A stretch of DNA of 64,000 nucleotides from Halichondria panicea (GCF_963675165.1 NC_087377.1:8077122-8141121); one strand, 5' to 3'; positions 10,809 through 22,374 are shown, counted from the stretch's first letter. A program made the numbers and translations. Notes: generated from the sequence alone by a model not told the origin.

Positions 10809-12263
10809 ATGGGGAAGAGAATACGTAGAAGGTTTAAGAAGGTCATCAAGACTGTTACCAAGATCATCTTCTGTAGAGGTTGCTCAACTCCAGTCATCCC
10901 CATTGATGACAATCAAACTGATACAAATCCTAAAATGAAGGTAATTCATTGACACCATTATAAGTAGATATACTAGCCATTACTGTATACAGTGTCGGGA
11001 GATTAGTGTTTAGCTGTAACATTTTCACATCCTTGTGAAATTGTAGGAAAAGCTCAAGCAAAAAGTAATGTCAAGGTCTGCAAAAAATCGAGCTACTCCT
11101 ATCACTGTGGTTGCTGCCACCAATTACTCTACCTCAACAGGAACCAGTATCGGGCCAGTTGATAGTGAGACCTCCACTCCCATCACTGTGGTTGCTGCCA
11201 CTACCTCAACAGGGACCAGTATCGGGCCAGTTGATAGTGAGACCACCACTGCAGTTGCTACCACCAGTCACTCCACCTCAGCAGGGACCAGTATCGGACC
11301 AGCTGATACCACTCCCACCACTATTATAATAGCTACCACCAGCCATTTTACCTCAGCAAGGACCAGTATCGGGCCAGCTGATGGTGAGACCTGGTCTCCT
11401 GATGCCTCCACTCACACAAATACGGTAGATCAAGAATATCTACAGGTGAGACCTGGATGTTATTGCTTTGAACTGTTTATTGCAATTTTCCCTGTGGAAT
11501 CTCAGAACAATGAAGGCATTGTTATGCTGAGTGTAGCAAGTGAACCTGTTGTGATCTTTAGAATACCTTCTGCTGAGCTCTTGGAAAAACTCGAGAAGTT
11601 TATAGAGAATCAAGAGGTTACCAGTAGGCCGTTGCCTGATCATTGTGAGATTGTCGATGCTTCCTTGCCTTGCGACACTGAGCAAGACGAACCATTGAAA
11701 CTCTCTGTTTCAGACATGTTATGCATTCAGAATGAACCAGTAAGTTACAAAAGATGGTATAGAAAAAGTATTGAGTAGTGTGTATCTCATTTATGTAGGG
11801 CCTGGCAGATCATATTGACAGATTCCAAGGGGGTACTGTTACCAAACAAGAACCTCTGTACATTGCTATTGATACCAAACTCTCAAGTCCTACTATCTTC
11901 CAGTTTGATCAGCCACTCTTTTGTGAAGGTTGCTTTGCATCCCGTGTTCACAGAAAAAAGATATCTCTAGAATACTGCTTGTATGGGTGTGGAAATGAGT
12001 TCACGGGATTCGTACGGGTGTCTGACTCTGTACCAGCAAAAAAGTTGTTTGTTCATTACACACTTGATGAATGGAAATCATGCGCAGACGTTTCAGCCAC
12101 CTTGATCAGGACTAATTACAAAGGAGAACAAACCAATAGATATGCGTTTGACCTACCGTACTTTAACCCTGGCTGCACTGACTTTGCCTTGTGTTTGGAG
12201 TCTGAAGATAGAAAGAGTTGGTGGGACAATAATTCCGGCAAGAACTACCGAGTTGGACTCTAG
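10809..12263 (+). CDS. PPP1R3-like glycogen-targeting subunit of protein phosphatase 1 (CBM21)
   Basis: Exons are 10809-10940, 11047-11739 and 11799-12263, all phase 0, giving 429 aa (409 aa if an in-frame 60-nt intron at 11446-11505 is also removed). The last exon holds a CBM21 carbohydrate-binding domain (about residues 326-429). It shows the hallmarks of PPP1R3 proteins: FQFDQP followed by KKISLEY, the LFVHYTLDEWKSCADV strand-loop, FALCLES and the C-terminal WWDNNSGKNYRVGL. The family tethers PP1 to glycogen so that glycogen synthase and phosphorylase are dephosphorylated. The first exon is basic; KIIF at residues 18-21 fits the loose RVxF PP1-docking consensus, but the usual strong RVxF is not seen. 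Exon 2 carries four Ser/Thr-rich repeats built on TSxGTSIGPxD. The ATG was chosen because upstream codons read through repeat DNA. Domain call is confident; orthology to a specific PPP1R3 paralogue is not attempted. Confidence 0.85.
11125..11400 (+). repeat. Coding minisatellite in the PPP1R3-like gene
   Basis: Four imperfect tandem units encode Ser/Thr-rich peptides centred on GTSIGPVD or GTSIGPAD, followed by variable T/A/V-rich linkers. The nucleotide core caggraccagtatcgggcca is repeated each time. Unit length varies (about 66-78 bp) but keeps the frame, as expected for a disordered, copy-number-variable linker between the basic N-terminus and the CBM21 domain. Confidence 0.8.
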
Positions 12264-12800
12264 TAGCCGCAAACTACACGTATACAGAACTCTTAATACA
12301 GCAATTCATATTCATGAATTTTGTAAGTATGCCGTGTATAAGTTCCTGCAAGCCACAATTATGTGTTGAGTTCAATCCTGTATTATTATAGGCTATAATT
12401 TTAACACACATGACAAAGTCAGACTAATATACGTCAAGCTATAGTTGAAGACTACATCAAGTTAACAAAATTAATAAGAAGCCATAACATTGCAGGAGAA
12501 AAACTCTAATGATTAGAGTAGCTTTAAGAGGACGGAGGTCAAAACAATTCGTAAAATGTTAGAATTAATATGAGAATAACATAATAATTATTATGATTGT
12601 GGCATAAAATTAATCCATGATTCCGTGCAAAGTTTACATAGCTCATTGGCAATTTTTGTGCCAGCTCAGCAAAAAAAGTGGTGCACGTGATCGTGTCCAA
12701 CCACTTCTGTGTTACATGTGTTACCATCATTCAGTGATCATCAGATTGGCCTAAATGTAAATTATGCTCGGAATAATAGGTGTCTAAAGAATAATATGAT

Positions 12801-12923
12801 ATTATCCTATGGATACTGAAGATTATCACGAGTCTGTGCCAGTAACTGCATGAGTGCCTGCAAGGTACGAGTGACAGTTACTAGGCACGGATGAGTGATA
12901 ATCATCAGTATCCATGGGATAAT
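12801..12923. mobile_element. 123-bp foldback MITE
   Basis: The arms attatcctatggatactga and tcagtatccatgggataat, continuing inward through gtgccagtaactg and cagttactaggcac, form a long imperfect hairpin with a loop of about 25 nt. Non-coding. Confidence 0.7.
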
Positions 12924-13299
12924 GCATTTATTGCTTGGCAACCAAAATGCAGGTTGAATCTGCGCATGCGCAACATGCGGTTGCTTTACAACCAGAAGAA
13001 TGCGTAGCAACAAAATTGAGTTTTCCCAGTTGAAGACGAGTTTAAGAGAAAGAAAACAGCTATAAAGACAAAGAAATAAGACTCTAGAACACCAAGAGAG
13101 CTTGCAGAAGGCTACTTAAAGATTTTGTAGAGAACAGACAAGAAAAAAAGACAAGAAAAACGTTGACAACCAGCAACCCGTTTTGAAAATGGATAGTTCT
13201 GCAGCATGTGCTTGCTTTCTATCATGCTCCAGTGTATCAGAAGAGGAAACATGCACCGCTATAACTGAAGAAAAGTGTGACAACCGTTTTTGAAGCCAA

Positions 13300-13391
13300 A
13301 TGTAGAAGTGTACTGCACCGTACCACCATAATTACAAGCCTGAACATGCAGGCTTATAATTATGGTGGTACGGTGCAGTACACTTCTACAT
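13300..13391. repeat. 92-nt near-perfect hairpin
   Basis: Two 43-nt arms, from atgtagaagtgtactgcacc to its inverse ending acttctacat, differ at one position and are separated by a loop of about 6 nt. It could be a short foldback element or encode a hairpin RNA (miRNA or endo-siRNA precursor). Nothing in the sequence decides between these. Confidence 0.8.
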
Positions 13392-13892
13392 GTGCAATAC
13401 TCCGCTCAAAGCACCCACTCCCAACACTGATGCTTGTTTGATGCATTAAATATGAACACTGACAATTAACCTCCTGACCCTCAGCTTCACTGCAAAAAGA
13501 GCACAGAAGTGATACAGAGCATCAGAAAACAAGAAAAGAGACTGATAAACATAACAATGCATGATTATAAGTGTGTAAACTATGTTTTTCTTGTTCTCTC
13601 ACTGCTGAAAACGTTTTATTCCAAATAAGAATCACTTCCTAGTGTGCAATAACAAGTGCAATAATACTTCCGGGTGTGTAATATGGAAAAATATCTGCAC
13701 AGTCGGTGATGAGTCGCTTCCTGTGCAATTTGAATGTAAAACGCTGATGTCAGCACTTATTAAAAAGCAATAATGGGGAATAATAGGTATCAAGAGTAGA
13801 TAAGACTCTTATCTATAGCTACTCTTGCAGGCATGTCCATTTTTATTACGTTTTGTATAACTCATGACAGCAAGATAACAGAGAATCATGAT

Positions 13893-14103
13893 TACCATAA
13901 AGCGCGAAATTTTCGAGGCACTTATATTTCGTGGATAAGCCATTTCGTTGCAGAATGTTCGCGGAATGACTGCTTACCTGCTTACCAGAAGCCACGCCTT
14001 TAATTAAAGAGCAATTTTCGGGGAGTTAATTTTTGTGTAGAATTCTAACCCACGAATCCGTGAAAATTAAGCCCCTCGAAAATTTCGCGCTATATATACG
14101 GTA
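13893..14103. mobile_element. MITE family C (gcgcgaaattttcgagg ends)
   Basis: The left end taccataaagcgcgaaatttt and the right end aaatttcgcgctatatatacggta are inverted repeats, with inner blocks (aagcacttatatttcgtgg-like and cacgaatccgtgaaaatta) also mirrored. A related element forms the inner insertion at 17275-17491. Confidence 0.7.
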
Positions 14104-15938
14104 TACTGTGTCAGTTGGTCTTCGCATTTTTTGGACTTTTATAAGGATTTTTATTAGAATAATAGGCACATTTTTCAAGATTATAATAATGGGTGAAAAA
14201 AAAGCATAGGGCCTACCTAAATGCTCCGTTCACGCTAAATTATATGTTCGCATTAATAAAAACTCATGAAAAATTAATGTACTACCATCTATACTGCATA
14301 CATGTTGGCTAGTGTGGTGGCATAATCAGGGTCAGAATATTACTGAGGTAGCCTCGGAAATTATAGCAATGAACATAATAGGCAATTCAGGGAAACACCA
14401 GCTGCAAGGTAGCTAGAGGTTGGTAGATTATGCTCGAGATAACTATTATGCTATTCTTTTGTGCTCCCTATTATTCTTTTCAAATTCTTTTCTATTATTC
14501 CCACATTATTCCTCCAAAGCACAACATAGGCCCCATGTCGTGACCATCAAACTAATTGCCACGTGACTAATTGCCACGTGACTATCTATTAACACTATAG
14601 CATTTCAAGGAGATAATTAACCACCAGTAATTCCAATTGTTGTTTATACACTGACCTGTATATCTATAAATGTACCTATTATGCCAGCATAATTCTCACC
14701 CAAAAAATGTACCTATAATATAGGTACATTTTTAATTTTGTGCTCAAAATTATGCTAGCCAACCCCTACTGCAAGGTGTTAGCAAAGAGCTCGATCGTAC
14801 GCGGCAAATATGCTCGACAGGCAAAAGCTTAGAGAAAGTGGCAATAAAAGTAGCAGAAAGAAATTTCTGAGCATAACTATAATTATTAATTTGCCTTTTT
14901 GGAAAAGTTCCCCATTCTAACAATATACGTTTATATCAATGATCATTTGTACATGATGCTGACACTTTCAACCCATTATACCCACAGGAGTTGCTGGTCA
15001 TGTCGCTGCCTTATTGTGCTGCTGTGATGAACTACATATAAAAGCAAGATCATCAAAGGATGTCGTGGTGTGTGCATGTAGTTAAAGCCTATTGGGAGTA
15101 AGATCGCACAATGGACTTGTGGGTATAATGCTAGGACTGTACATTCGATGATGATTAAACATCTTCACAGTGTTCATGAAATGACCCCTGGCACGCCAGT
15201 ATTCTCAATGAGAACCATGCACTGCTTCCAAAGACCCTGACAGCTCTACATATCTAGAATCATCTGACAATTTCCTGATGATCTATTAGAAACTGATCTG
15301 CATGCATGATTGTGATTGACTTTAGAGTGTCCGGAGGGAGGGAGCCATCACCAGAGAGACACTACCATCCTCTTCACCACCTCACTGAACTCAGGCTGTG
15401 GGGGGGGGGGGGAGGGGTGAAAGAAGCTATAGGCAGTAGGTGTGTGGTGGTATGCATGTAGTGTCAAGTTATATAGCAGTATACAGTTGTGGCTATAATC
15501 TGACAATTTCCTGATGATCTATTAGAAACTGATCTTATGATTATATATAGGATGGGGGGTACGTTTATTTCAATGGTATCTATAATAATTATTTAATCTA
15601 TAATTATAATTACATGTAATTTCGTGCAGCTGATTGCCGAACTCTGGAGGCACCTAAGAAAGGAAAACAGCCCCCAGATGCTGATCTTTGGACAAATTCA
15701 TTCAGAAAATATTGGAATGTGCCAAACCAGTACCAGTAGAGCATCCAAGAAATTGTTGGGGAAATTGGACAGTTGCAGGTATAATATTATTCATAGGGGC
15801 ATTTGTGCTTGAGTATTGCTAAGAAAATAGTCGACATTGTGACAACTGTACAAACGATGAAACCTGCATGTCATTATCTTATGGAGTGCCATTCAGGTCA
15901 AAAATGCATGACAGAATCATCAATGGATGGCAGGTCAA

Positions 15939-16054
15939 TCATCGATCATTGCCAATCGGTTTGTCGATCACACCAATCGGTTCATCGATCATTTCCAATC
16001 GGTTTGTCGATCACACCAATCGGTTCATCGATCATTTCCAATCGGTTTGTCGAT
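15939..16054 (+). repeat. Minisatellite, 'caatcggtttgtcgatcacac' type
   Basis: About five alternating copies of a 19-22-bp unit (caatcggtttgtcgatca or caatcggttcatcgatca) are present. The same units occur in reverse orientation at 18361-18495, so this array forms one arm of the inverted structure. Confidence 0.8.
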
Positions 16055-16216
16055 CGAGCTTTGCCTCTATGCTTGACCCTTGACCTGAGCTCTCAACCTT
16101 CACCTTGACACTACCGTAAGATCTCGATTTAAAGCAACACTTTTTAATAATTACGAAGCCAGGGGTCGCATCTTTTGGAGGTTGAAAAATTATATTGAAG
16201 TCCTGGTGTCGCATAT

Positions 16217-17269
16217 ATGGGTCCATTGCTATTTTTGGTTTTTATAAATGATTTACCTAACTCTGCCCTGTGTTCTTTTATTCATTTGTTTGCTGACGAC
16301 ACAAAGTGTTCAAAACAAGTCATATGTTGGAACGATGTCTCTAACTTGCAGGAAGACTTGGATCGTCTGTATAGCTGGAGTATGAAAATTAATGGTCTCT
16401 CTTCTTCAACGATTCAAAGTGTATTAGCATGTCTTTTTCCTCTTCTCAACCATCCATCAACTCTTCCTACCACATCGCTGGTAATAGTGTTAAACAACTA
16501 AACTTCCATAGAGATCTAGGAATTATATTGCAAGAGAACTTGAAATGGGATCATCACTACGACTCATATCAGCAATAGCTTACCAGAAACTTGGTTTAAT
16601 TAAGAGAACATTTTCTACCTCAAACTCCATCTAACAACTGTACCTCTCTCTAGTAAGGTCCCAGCTCTCCTATGGCGACCAATTATGGCGACCAATGCTC
16701 ATTAAGCATAATTATTGTTTCACTTGAAAAGATTCAACGCAGGGCAACTAAATTCACAGTAGGATACAACTCTAACCTGTCATAATTATAAAGAGAGGCT
16801 CATTCAATTGAACCTACTTCCACTGATGTATCATTTGGAGCTATTGGATGTTGTATTTTTTGTGACATCTTTCAAAAACCTATCAAATCGTTTTGATATC
16901 AGTAAGTATGTCTCTATCTCTACAGGGAAAACTAGGAGCTCTGACAAAACCACCATCAAACATAATTTTGCCAGTTCAAGTAAACACCATCACTTCTATT
17001 TTAACAGGATATCCAGATTATGCAACTATTTACCACAATCTGAAACAATTCTTCTGGTCTCAAACTTTGACTCGGAAAACCCTTGTTCATATCATTTGAA
17101 ATGTCCTTGCATTCTTAAGCGTTAGCTAGTTAATATAATAGTTTTGGTAACCTGTTCAATCAGGATTGCCCTCAGCATCACTTATTTTATGTAATCATAT
17201 CAAAATCTATCACTGTACATGTGTATGTCTATTGCTGTAAAATCATATTGATTGATTGATTGATTGATT
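16217..17269 (+). mobile_element. 5'-truncated non-LTR retrotransposon (LINE), reverse transcriptase remnant
   Basis: The sequence starts inside the reverse transcriptase domain: GPLLFLVFINDLP then FADDTK, the catalytic YADD/FADD-type motif. It continues with frame breaks through the thumb region (LLPLMYHLELLDVVFFVTSF at 16808 onward). It ends in an (attg)n tail at 17247-17269, as in LINEs that use short tandem tails rather than poly(A). A related copy lies at 57090-57740. Pseudogenic. Confidence 0.8.
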
Positions 17270-17274
17270 TAGAG

Positions 17275-17491
17275 GGTCGCATCTACGAAATTTTCGAGTG
17301 GCTTAATTTTCGTGGATTTCGTGGGTTAGCAATCATACACGAAAATTAAGTCCACGAAAATCGTTCTTTACCTGCTATAACGTGCAAGACTTAAAGGCAT
17401 GGCTTCCGGTAAGCAGTCATTGCGCGAACATTGTGCTTTTAGAGGCCATTCCACGAAATATAAGTTCCTCGAAAATTTTACGCTATACGGT
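17275..17491. mobile_element. MITE family C copy nested in MITE A
   Basis: The left part (tacgaaattttcgagtggct) and right part (ctcgaaaattttacgctatacggta) match the inverted ends of the 13893-14103 element. The left terminus is slightly truncated or diverged. It lies inside the interrupted MITE A just after the LINE tail. Confidence 0.6.
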
Positions 17492-17895
17492 AATTGGTTT
17501 ACAGAGTCTACTTGCCTCGATTTCAGGCCGCTTAAAAACACTGATTTCCAGTGGGCTACAATCGAGGCTAGGGAGTGGCTACATTTACCTCTATTTAGAA
17601 CGCGACATTAAAAAATAATTGTCAACGCAGCTGTCGCTACTTTTAGAGGTCAGAAAATTGCTGAAGCTCCTGGGTGTCGCATATTTGGAGGGTCGCCTTA
17701 AATCGAGGTCTTACGGTATATATATTAGACTGGAACTCGACTACTTACGTATTACGTATCTATAGCTAGCTATTAAAGATCAAGACAGAAGTGAAGCTCG
17801 AAGAGGGCCAGTCGTATTATGAATTCTGATGTTTCCCAAGTTGCATGCCCTCTCTTCTAGATCTTTTATACCCCATGGTATTTGTGTTTATGCAG

Positions 17896-18090
17896 GAAGT
17901 GATGTCGTCCCTTTTGGGGTTAGACTTGTCGCCTGTACTCGCATTCTGGCCAAAAGGAATGTTCCCCACATCATCAACCTGTGCACTCCACCTTACACTA
18001 CCAACACAGTACCACAACCAGCCAGCTCTTTTCAAAGAAAAATGCTGTATGCATGGCCTCAAGAACCATAGAGGTTTTGGGAAGCGCTAA
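17896..18090 (+). pseudogene. HECT-domain C-terminal exon fragment
   Basis: An acceptor (gtttatgcag, ending 17895) opens a 64-codon frame that ends in TAA. The sequence MFPTSSTCALHLTLPTQ, then a Phe/Lys-rich helix and the terminal GFGKR, follows the pattern of the HECT E3 ligase C-lobe: (L/M)PTxxTC with the catalytic Cys, then a final hydrophobic residue near a GFG motif. No upstream HECT exons are seen next to it. It lies inside the inverted-repeat structure, so capture by or remnant of a mobile element is likely. A longer HECT-like piece is at 50421-51088. Confidence 0.5.
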
Positions 18091-18531
18091 GTGTTGCTCA
18101 TAACTCATAACTCTGTAAACACACTCTCATTTATGCCAGAACATGTTTTCTGTATTTAACCTCTTTGGACCATGTTTTCATGAACATGCATGCGTGTTAT
18201 CATGTAATTTGCGTCACTTATTCATCCAGTATTGTCTCACACTGTTTTCTGAAGCTGTATTCCAACATTATATATCTTTCATTTCAATTGACATGTGCAC
18301 ATACAATTTAATACAAGTTAAGTGTTTCTAGCGAAACTGTAAAGTTGAAAGGTCAAGGGTCAAACCGATTGGTGTGGTGAACAATAAACCGATTGGAAAT
18401 GATTGACAAACCAATTGATGTGATCGACAAACCGATTGGCAATGATCGACAAACCGATTGATGTGATCGACAAACCGATTGGTAATGATCGATGATTCTG
18501 TCATGCATTTTTGACTTGAATGGCGCTCCAT

Positions 18532-19362
18532 ACTATCTAAGCAGGCCCGTGATTCATCCATCCGGTTGCAGCCCACTGCTTTGCATTAATTGTGTGATGT
18601 ACTGTGGAGTGCCAAAGTGTTGCTATAATAATTATTGTGGAAAAAATTATAATCGCAAACTATAAGGATATACTCTATACCTCGGAAATATACCAGCTTT
18701 TTGCAAAAATATCACGTTACACTATAAATATGAGTTAATTATTGAGCATTAATTTGTGTACTATAATAACACATGTGTATATTGTACATTGCATGTGGGG
18801 AGTGTATAAACGTGACATTTATGCATGCATGCATAATCATAATTAAGTAATCACATTTCTGATAACAGCACTGATTGTATACATGCAGGCTTCACTGAGC
18901 ATGGCAGCAGCAGCAAATTATTGTAGTAACGTCATCCTTCCTTGCTTGTGAAAACTGCATGATGAGAATGGGGTTGTCAGCAAAGTCTTTTTGATTTGCG
19001 AAAAGACAATCATATCCCCAATTAAAGGTGTAGAGGCCCCAATTGTCCTTCTAGCAGCATGCAGTACCCAAAGGGATTGCAATCCAATTGTTCACTCTCA
19101 TGCATGGAAATACTCCTTTGTGGTTTGAAGCCTAAAAAATGCCCACCATTGTATCGAACATGCTTGGTATAGTGATGAAGTAGAATATAGATATGACTGA
19201 TTAATTGTACTATCCCTCCCTAGTAGCTGTATACTATAACAATTGTGTTTTAACATTTGATTGTTGTGTATTATTTGCATGTGCAAAGTACTATCGTAAT
19301 CGAATTTATTATTATGGAATTTTTTACATGGTTATTATGACGCGCTTGCTGTGTGGAATGTT
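18532..19362. other. Gene-free stretch
   Basis: No exon with supporting splice signals and no clear repeat structure was seen; the sequence is AT-rich with scattered cat-gcatg strings. Confidence 0.5.
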
Positions 19363-19721
19363 ATACCGCATAGCGGGTAATTTTCGTGGGGTAAAATATT
19401 CGTTATTTTCGTGGGCAGGCTGACCTCCACGAAATTTTAACATAGGCGTGGCTTATCTGAACGTAGGAATGCCGTGCAGCCACGAGACTAAACGAAATTT
19501 TTACTCACGAAAACCACCTTTTCATCGAGTGTTACAGTGTATTGATATAAAAAAAGTAAAACTTTTTTGTTTTCGTTGTCAAGAAGATGGTGAAGAAGAC
19601 TTAGCTATAGACACTCCCGAGTATACACTGACGCAAGTTGCTGAACATCTTAAAGTATGAATCCAACCTTCACGAGTTGAACGAATTTTTTACCCCACGA
19701 AACTTACCCGCTATACGGTAG
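19363..19721. mobile_element. MITE family B, long copy
   Basis: The ends taccgcatagcgggtaatttt and taaaaattcgt-type inverse cgaaacttacccgctatacggta are inverted repeats. The 359-bp interior holds a 70-codon frame ending EYTLTQVAEHLKV that does not look conserved and has no splice support. It is the longest copy of the family in the window. Confidence 0.75.
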
Positions 19722-20446
19722 TGCGTTAAAACCACACCAAATTTTGAGTGACTACTGTGGCAAATGAATCACGCACCGTTTTGCGTGAAAACCACGCATC
19801 ATTTTTTACAGTGTATAGTCAGTCAGTGGGTAACAGCTGCAGAAATTTGCACGTGAATCGGGTGAGATAGCTTGCTTAATGGTGCTATCTCATGTCTCAG
19901 ACAGCTCAGAGACTAGCTGCATGCCTCATACAATAATTGCTAAGGCATACTATACACGCATACTTCAACCTGCTGTCTTTACCTTGCACAAGTAAACTCC
20001 ACAATCTCTCGAGTTGGTTTGCTTAGGAACAATAATTATCGACAGAGTGAGTGCATGTATTATTATTGTTACCGACGACAATTAAGTTGGTACACTCAAC
20101 AATTAAATGTCCTATATAAAATGACGTCCTATAAATACATATAGTTATCATGACATGTTGCATGCATGGGCAGTATAATTATTATGTTTGATAAAAATAA
20201 TACTTACACAATAATAATTATTGGTTTCAGCAAAGAGTGATCGAAGCCATAACGTCTCACTTTATACTCCGAAAGAATAAGGGTGGTATATACCAGTGCT
20301 AGGAAACCATGAGCGTTTAGACCACACCACGAGGCAATGAATGCCGCATTACATACATACGTATAACATCCCAACATTAATTTTATTGTCCAAAACTGAA
20401 GAAACCCTATCATTTTTGTCTATTGATGATTTCGAACACAATACAG

Positions 20447-20668
20447 GAAAGCCAATACTGCCCTCTACATTATGTTGTTGGACCAATCAACCTCACAACT
20501 TCAGAAGTGCCATTATATCTACAACTTACATCATCATTCAAGCGAGTGTTTACCACAACAAATCCTTATTTTATTCAGCTGAGTATGGTCAACACAAAAC
20601 TAAACGGGACAGTACAATGTGCACATTCTGTGCTGGAGGAGAGGAGCAATACGGTGCCTCGTGGATAA
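20447..20668 (+). CDS. Possible exon, unrecognised protein
   Basis: After an acceptor (cacaatacag, ending 20446) a 73-codon frame opens. It includes YCPLHYVVGPINLTTSEVP and the Asn-Gly-Thr and Asn-Leu-Thr glycosylation sequons, giving an extracellular-protein look. No good donor is visible; the frame ends at TGG-adjacent TAA near 20668. A second exon-like piece (20699-20793, acceptor gacattcag, donor gtaagc) follows, but its phase does not join cleanly. Family unknown. Confidence 0.35.
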   Translation, partial: ESQYCPLHYVVGPINLTTSEVPLYLQLTSSFKRVFTTTNPYFIQLSMVNTKLNGTVQCAHSVLEERSNTVPRG

Positions 20669-21765
20669 TGTACCGATAGTTATCCTCAAGACATTCAGGT
20701 TGCTACTGTACGTTAGAGGCTGGTATGCTGTTAAAGTTCAAAAGGATACACTGCCTGCAGCTTGCTAGAGCAGTTCAGTTGGAAGCACTTTTTGTAAGCA
20801 CCTAGCTGTCACAGCAAGCAATTATGAATACCTTGACATTGATTTAGTCAGAGCAACATAAACACCTATTTATTAAGTAAAGCCCGAGAGTGCGTTGGGA
20901 GGACAATTCCTACCAGCTAAACCGTTGGAACAGGGGAGTGAAGCGGAGGGCGCTCCATACTCGAACTCGTACTCTGTGCCGTACATGTTGATCAATCCTC
21001 AAAAGCATAATGAGGGAAAGAATTTGCTGAGGCCAAGGAATGCGCTTTAATTGAGCAGCTGAAAGGATCGAGACAACAACATACCAGATCACTTCAGTTG
21101 GAAGGCAGAGGTTTGGTACTACCAAGTCTTTGGAAAGCCACCCCCAGGACAATCTGTTCCTAATTGAGTTTTCAAGGTATACTTGACTTTTGGTCTTGCC
21201 TTATTGTCTTGCCTGTTCTTTTATCTTGGGAGTGTCTCTGGTGGTTCAAAGAGTAGGAAGGTACAAAATGATGCATGCAGTCGATTTAGGAAAGTACTTA
21301 CACTATGCAAATGCGGAGATGGCAGATTGGATCAACACCACCAAAATTGAGTGGCCAGGTCTCAAAGCTAAACGTTATCTCGCAGAGCAGTACGTACACG
21401 AGGATTCTCATGCTATAATAATACTGTTCATATACATGTATCATGACGACCCTGCAAATTTATGTTCACTTAATAGAATTATGTTAGCTCCTTTGGGATT
21501 AACATTCTTCCAACTACCAATGACCAGCGTCCCATCTGAATACCTGGTAAGTGCAGGTTAACTTGGGCACCTTAAATATAGCTATACTGTATATAATTAA
21601 ATTATGATGAATATCATTTGCAAGCACAGACTTTTGTTATTCACCGCTACATGTTGTGTACAAACAATGATATCTCAACAAAATAATTTGCAGGATGCCA
21701 AGTGACGTCTCACAGGAGAAAGTACACTCATCTCATCTCAAATTTGTAGCTTCAGATAATTATAG

Positions 21766-22090
21766 CTAAGCATGGCAACTACCTACCCTATGTCATCACA
21801 ACATATCCCGCAGTAGTGAGATATGCTAGAGTTGCTGTGCGTATGATGGAGCAGGCATACGTCAACATGCCAAGGAATCAACAAATACAAAGTAAGTCTG
21901 TAGCAACCTACAAATTATTTGTATAGTTAGGTGTCACCCAAATTCCTGAGCAGGTAAAAATAAGTAAACATGAATATATACTGTAGAAATTTATCCTGCA
22001 GATGATGGACCTATTGCGCCCAGGACGAGGTCAAAGACAAATAAACAGACAAGAATAATCCAATGTAACAATCAATCATCACAGCCTTAG
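21766..22090 (+). CDS. Last two exons of an unrecognised gene
   Basis: Exon 21766-21891 (acceptor ataattatag, donor gtaagt) and exon 22002-22090 (acceptor ttatcctgcag, stop TAG) join in matching phase 1. They encode about 71 aa: HGNYLPYVITTYPAVVRYAR, a MMEQAYVNMPRNQ segment, then a basic tail PRTRSKTNKQTR. An upstream exon is likely around 21280-21546 (WINTTKIEWPGLKAKRYLAEQY; donor gtaagt at 21547), but its phase does not match directly, so at least one exon is missing. Family not recognised. Confidence 0.5.
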
Positions 22091-22374
22091 ACATAAAATT
22101 ATAATTATATACTCGAGAGTGGATCATTTTCTCCTTAGCATGATCTATGGGTTAGAATTACGGTAAGAAAGATTGTACAATAAAATTATTACTAATTGCA
22201 AAAATAAATTATAAGTGAAGATTGCAACCCATTGCCAAATTCACCAGGCGAAAACATGACAATCACAGGAATAAAATTATACTTTTTGCCTCAATCATTA
22301 TAATGATTTCTTTAGTAATGAAGGTTTATACAAGCTCAATATATATAATAGTATCTACGCTTATACTTACTTAC

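Larger units (their letters stand above)
12264..15600. other. Gene-free, repeat-rich stretch
   Basis: Apart from the foldbacks and MITE listed separately, no exon with supporting splice sites is seen here. Notable strings are a perfect 31-bp palindrome at 14703-14733, a run of 13 G at 15400-15412, and a 38-bp direct repeat (15262-15299 and 15498-15535). Confidence 0.6.
16114..17715. mobile_element. MITE family A interrupted by a LINE and a family C MITE
   Basis: The left end taccgtaagatctcgatttaa (16114) and the right end ttaaatcgaggtcttacggta (17715) are the two halves of one MITE A. Its body stops after gtcgcat (about 16215), resumes as tttagagggtcgcatcta after a LINE tail at 17268, stops again, and resumes after a family C MITE end (ctatacggta, 17491). 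The full-length copy at 7106-7400, read in reverse, shows the same order of internal blocks without the insertions. Confidence 0.75.
15881..18531. mobile_element. 2.65-kb structure with inverted minisatellite ends
   Basis: 15881-16085 and 18345-18531 are inverted copies of one sequence. Each has a unique outer part (ggagtgccattcaggtcaa) and an inner minisatellite of caatcggtttgtcgatca units. The interval holds an interrupted MITE A (16114-17715) and a HECT-like exon (17896-18090). The arrangement resembles a foldback-type transposon with minisatellite-bearing ends, but target duplications were not identified. Confidence 0.5.

Noticed and set aside
15624-15780. Exon-like frame after ttcgtgcag with LWTNSFRKYWNVPNQYQ
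   Set aside because: The frame has an in-frame TAG within 35 codons and the alternative frame is unlike protein. Probably a dead fragment; no family recognised.
19448-19660. 70-codon frame inside MITE family B
   Set aside because: It lies between the inverted ends of a non-coding element and is not seen in the shorter copies at 7423, 41830 and 53690.
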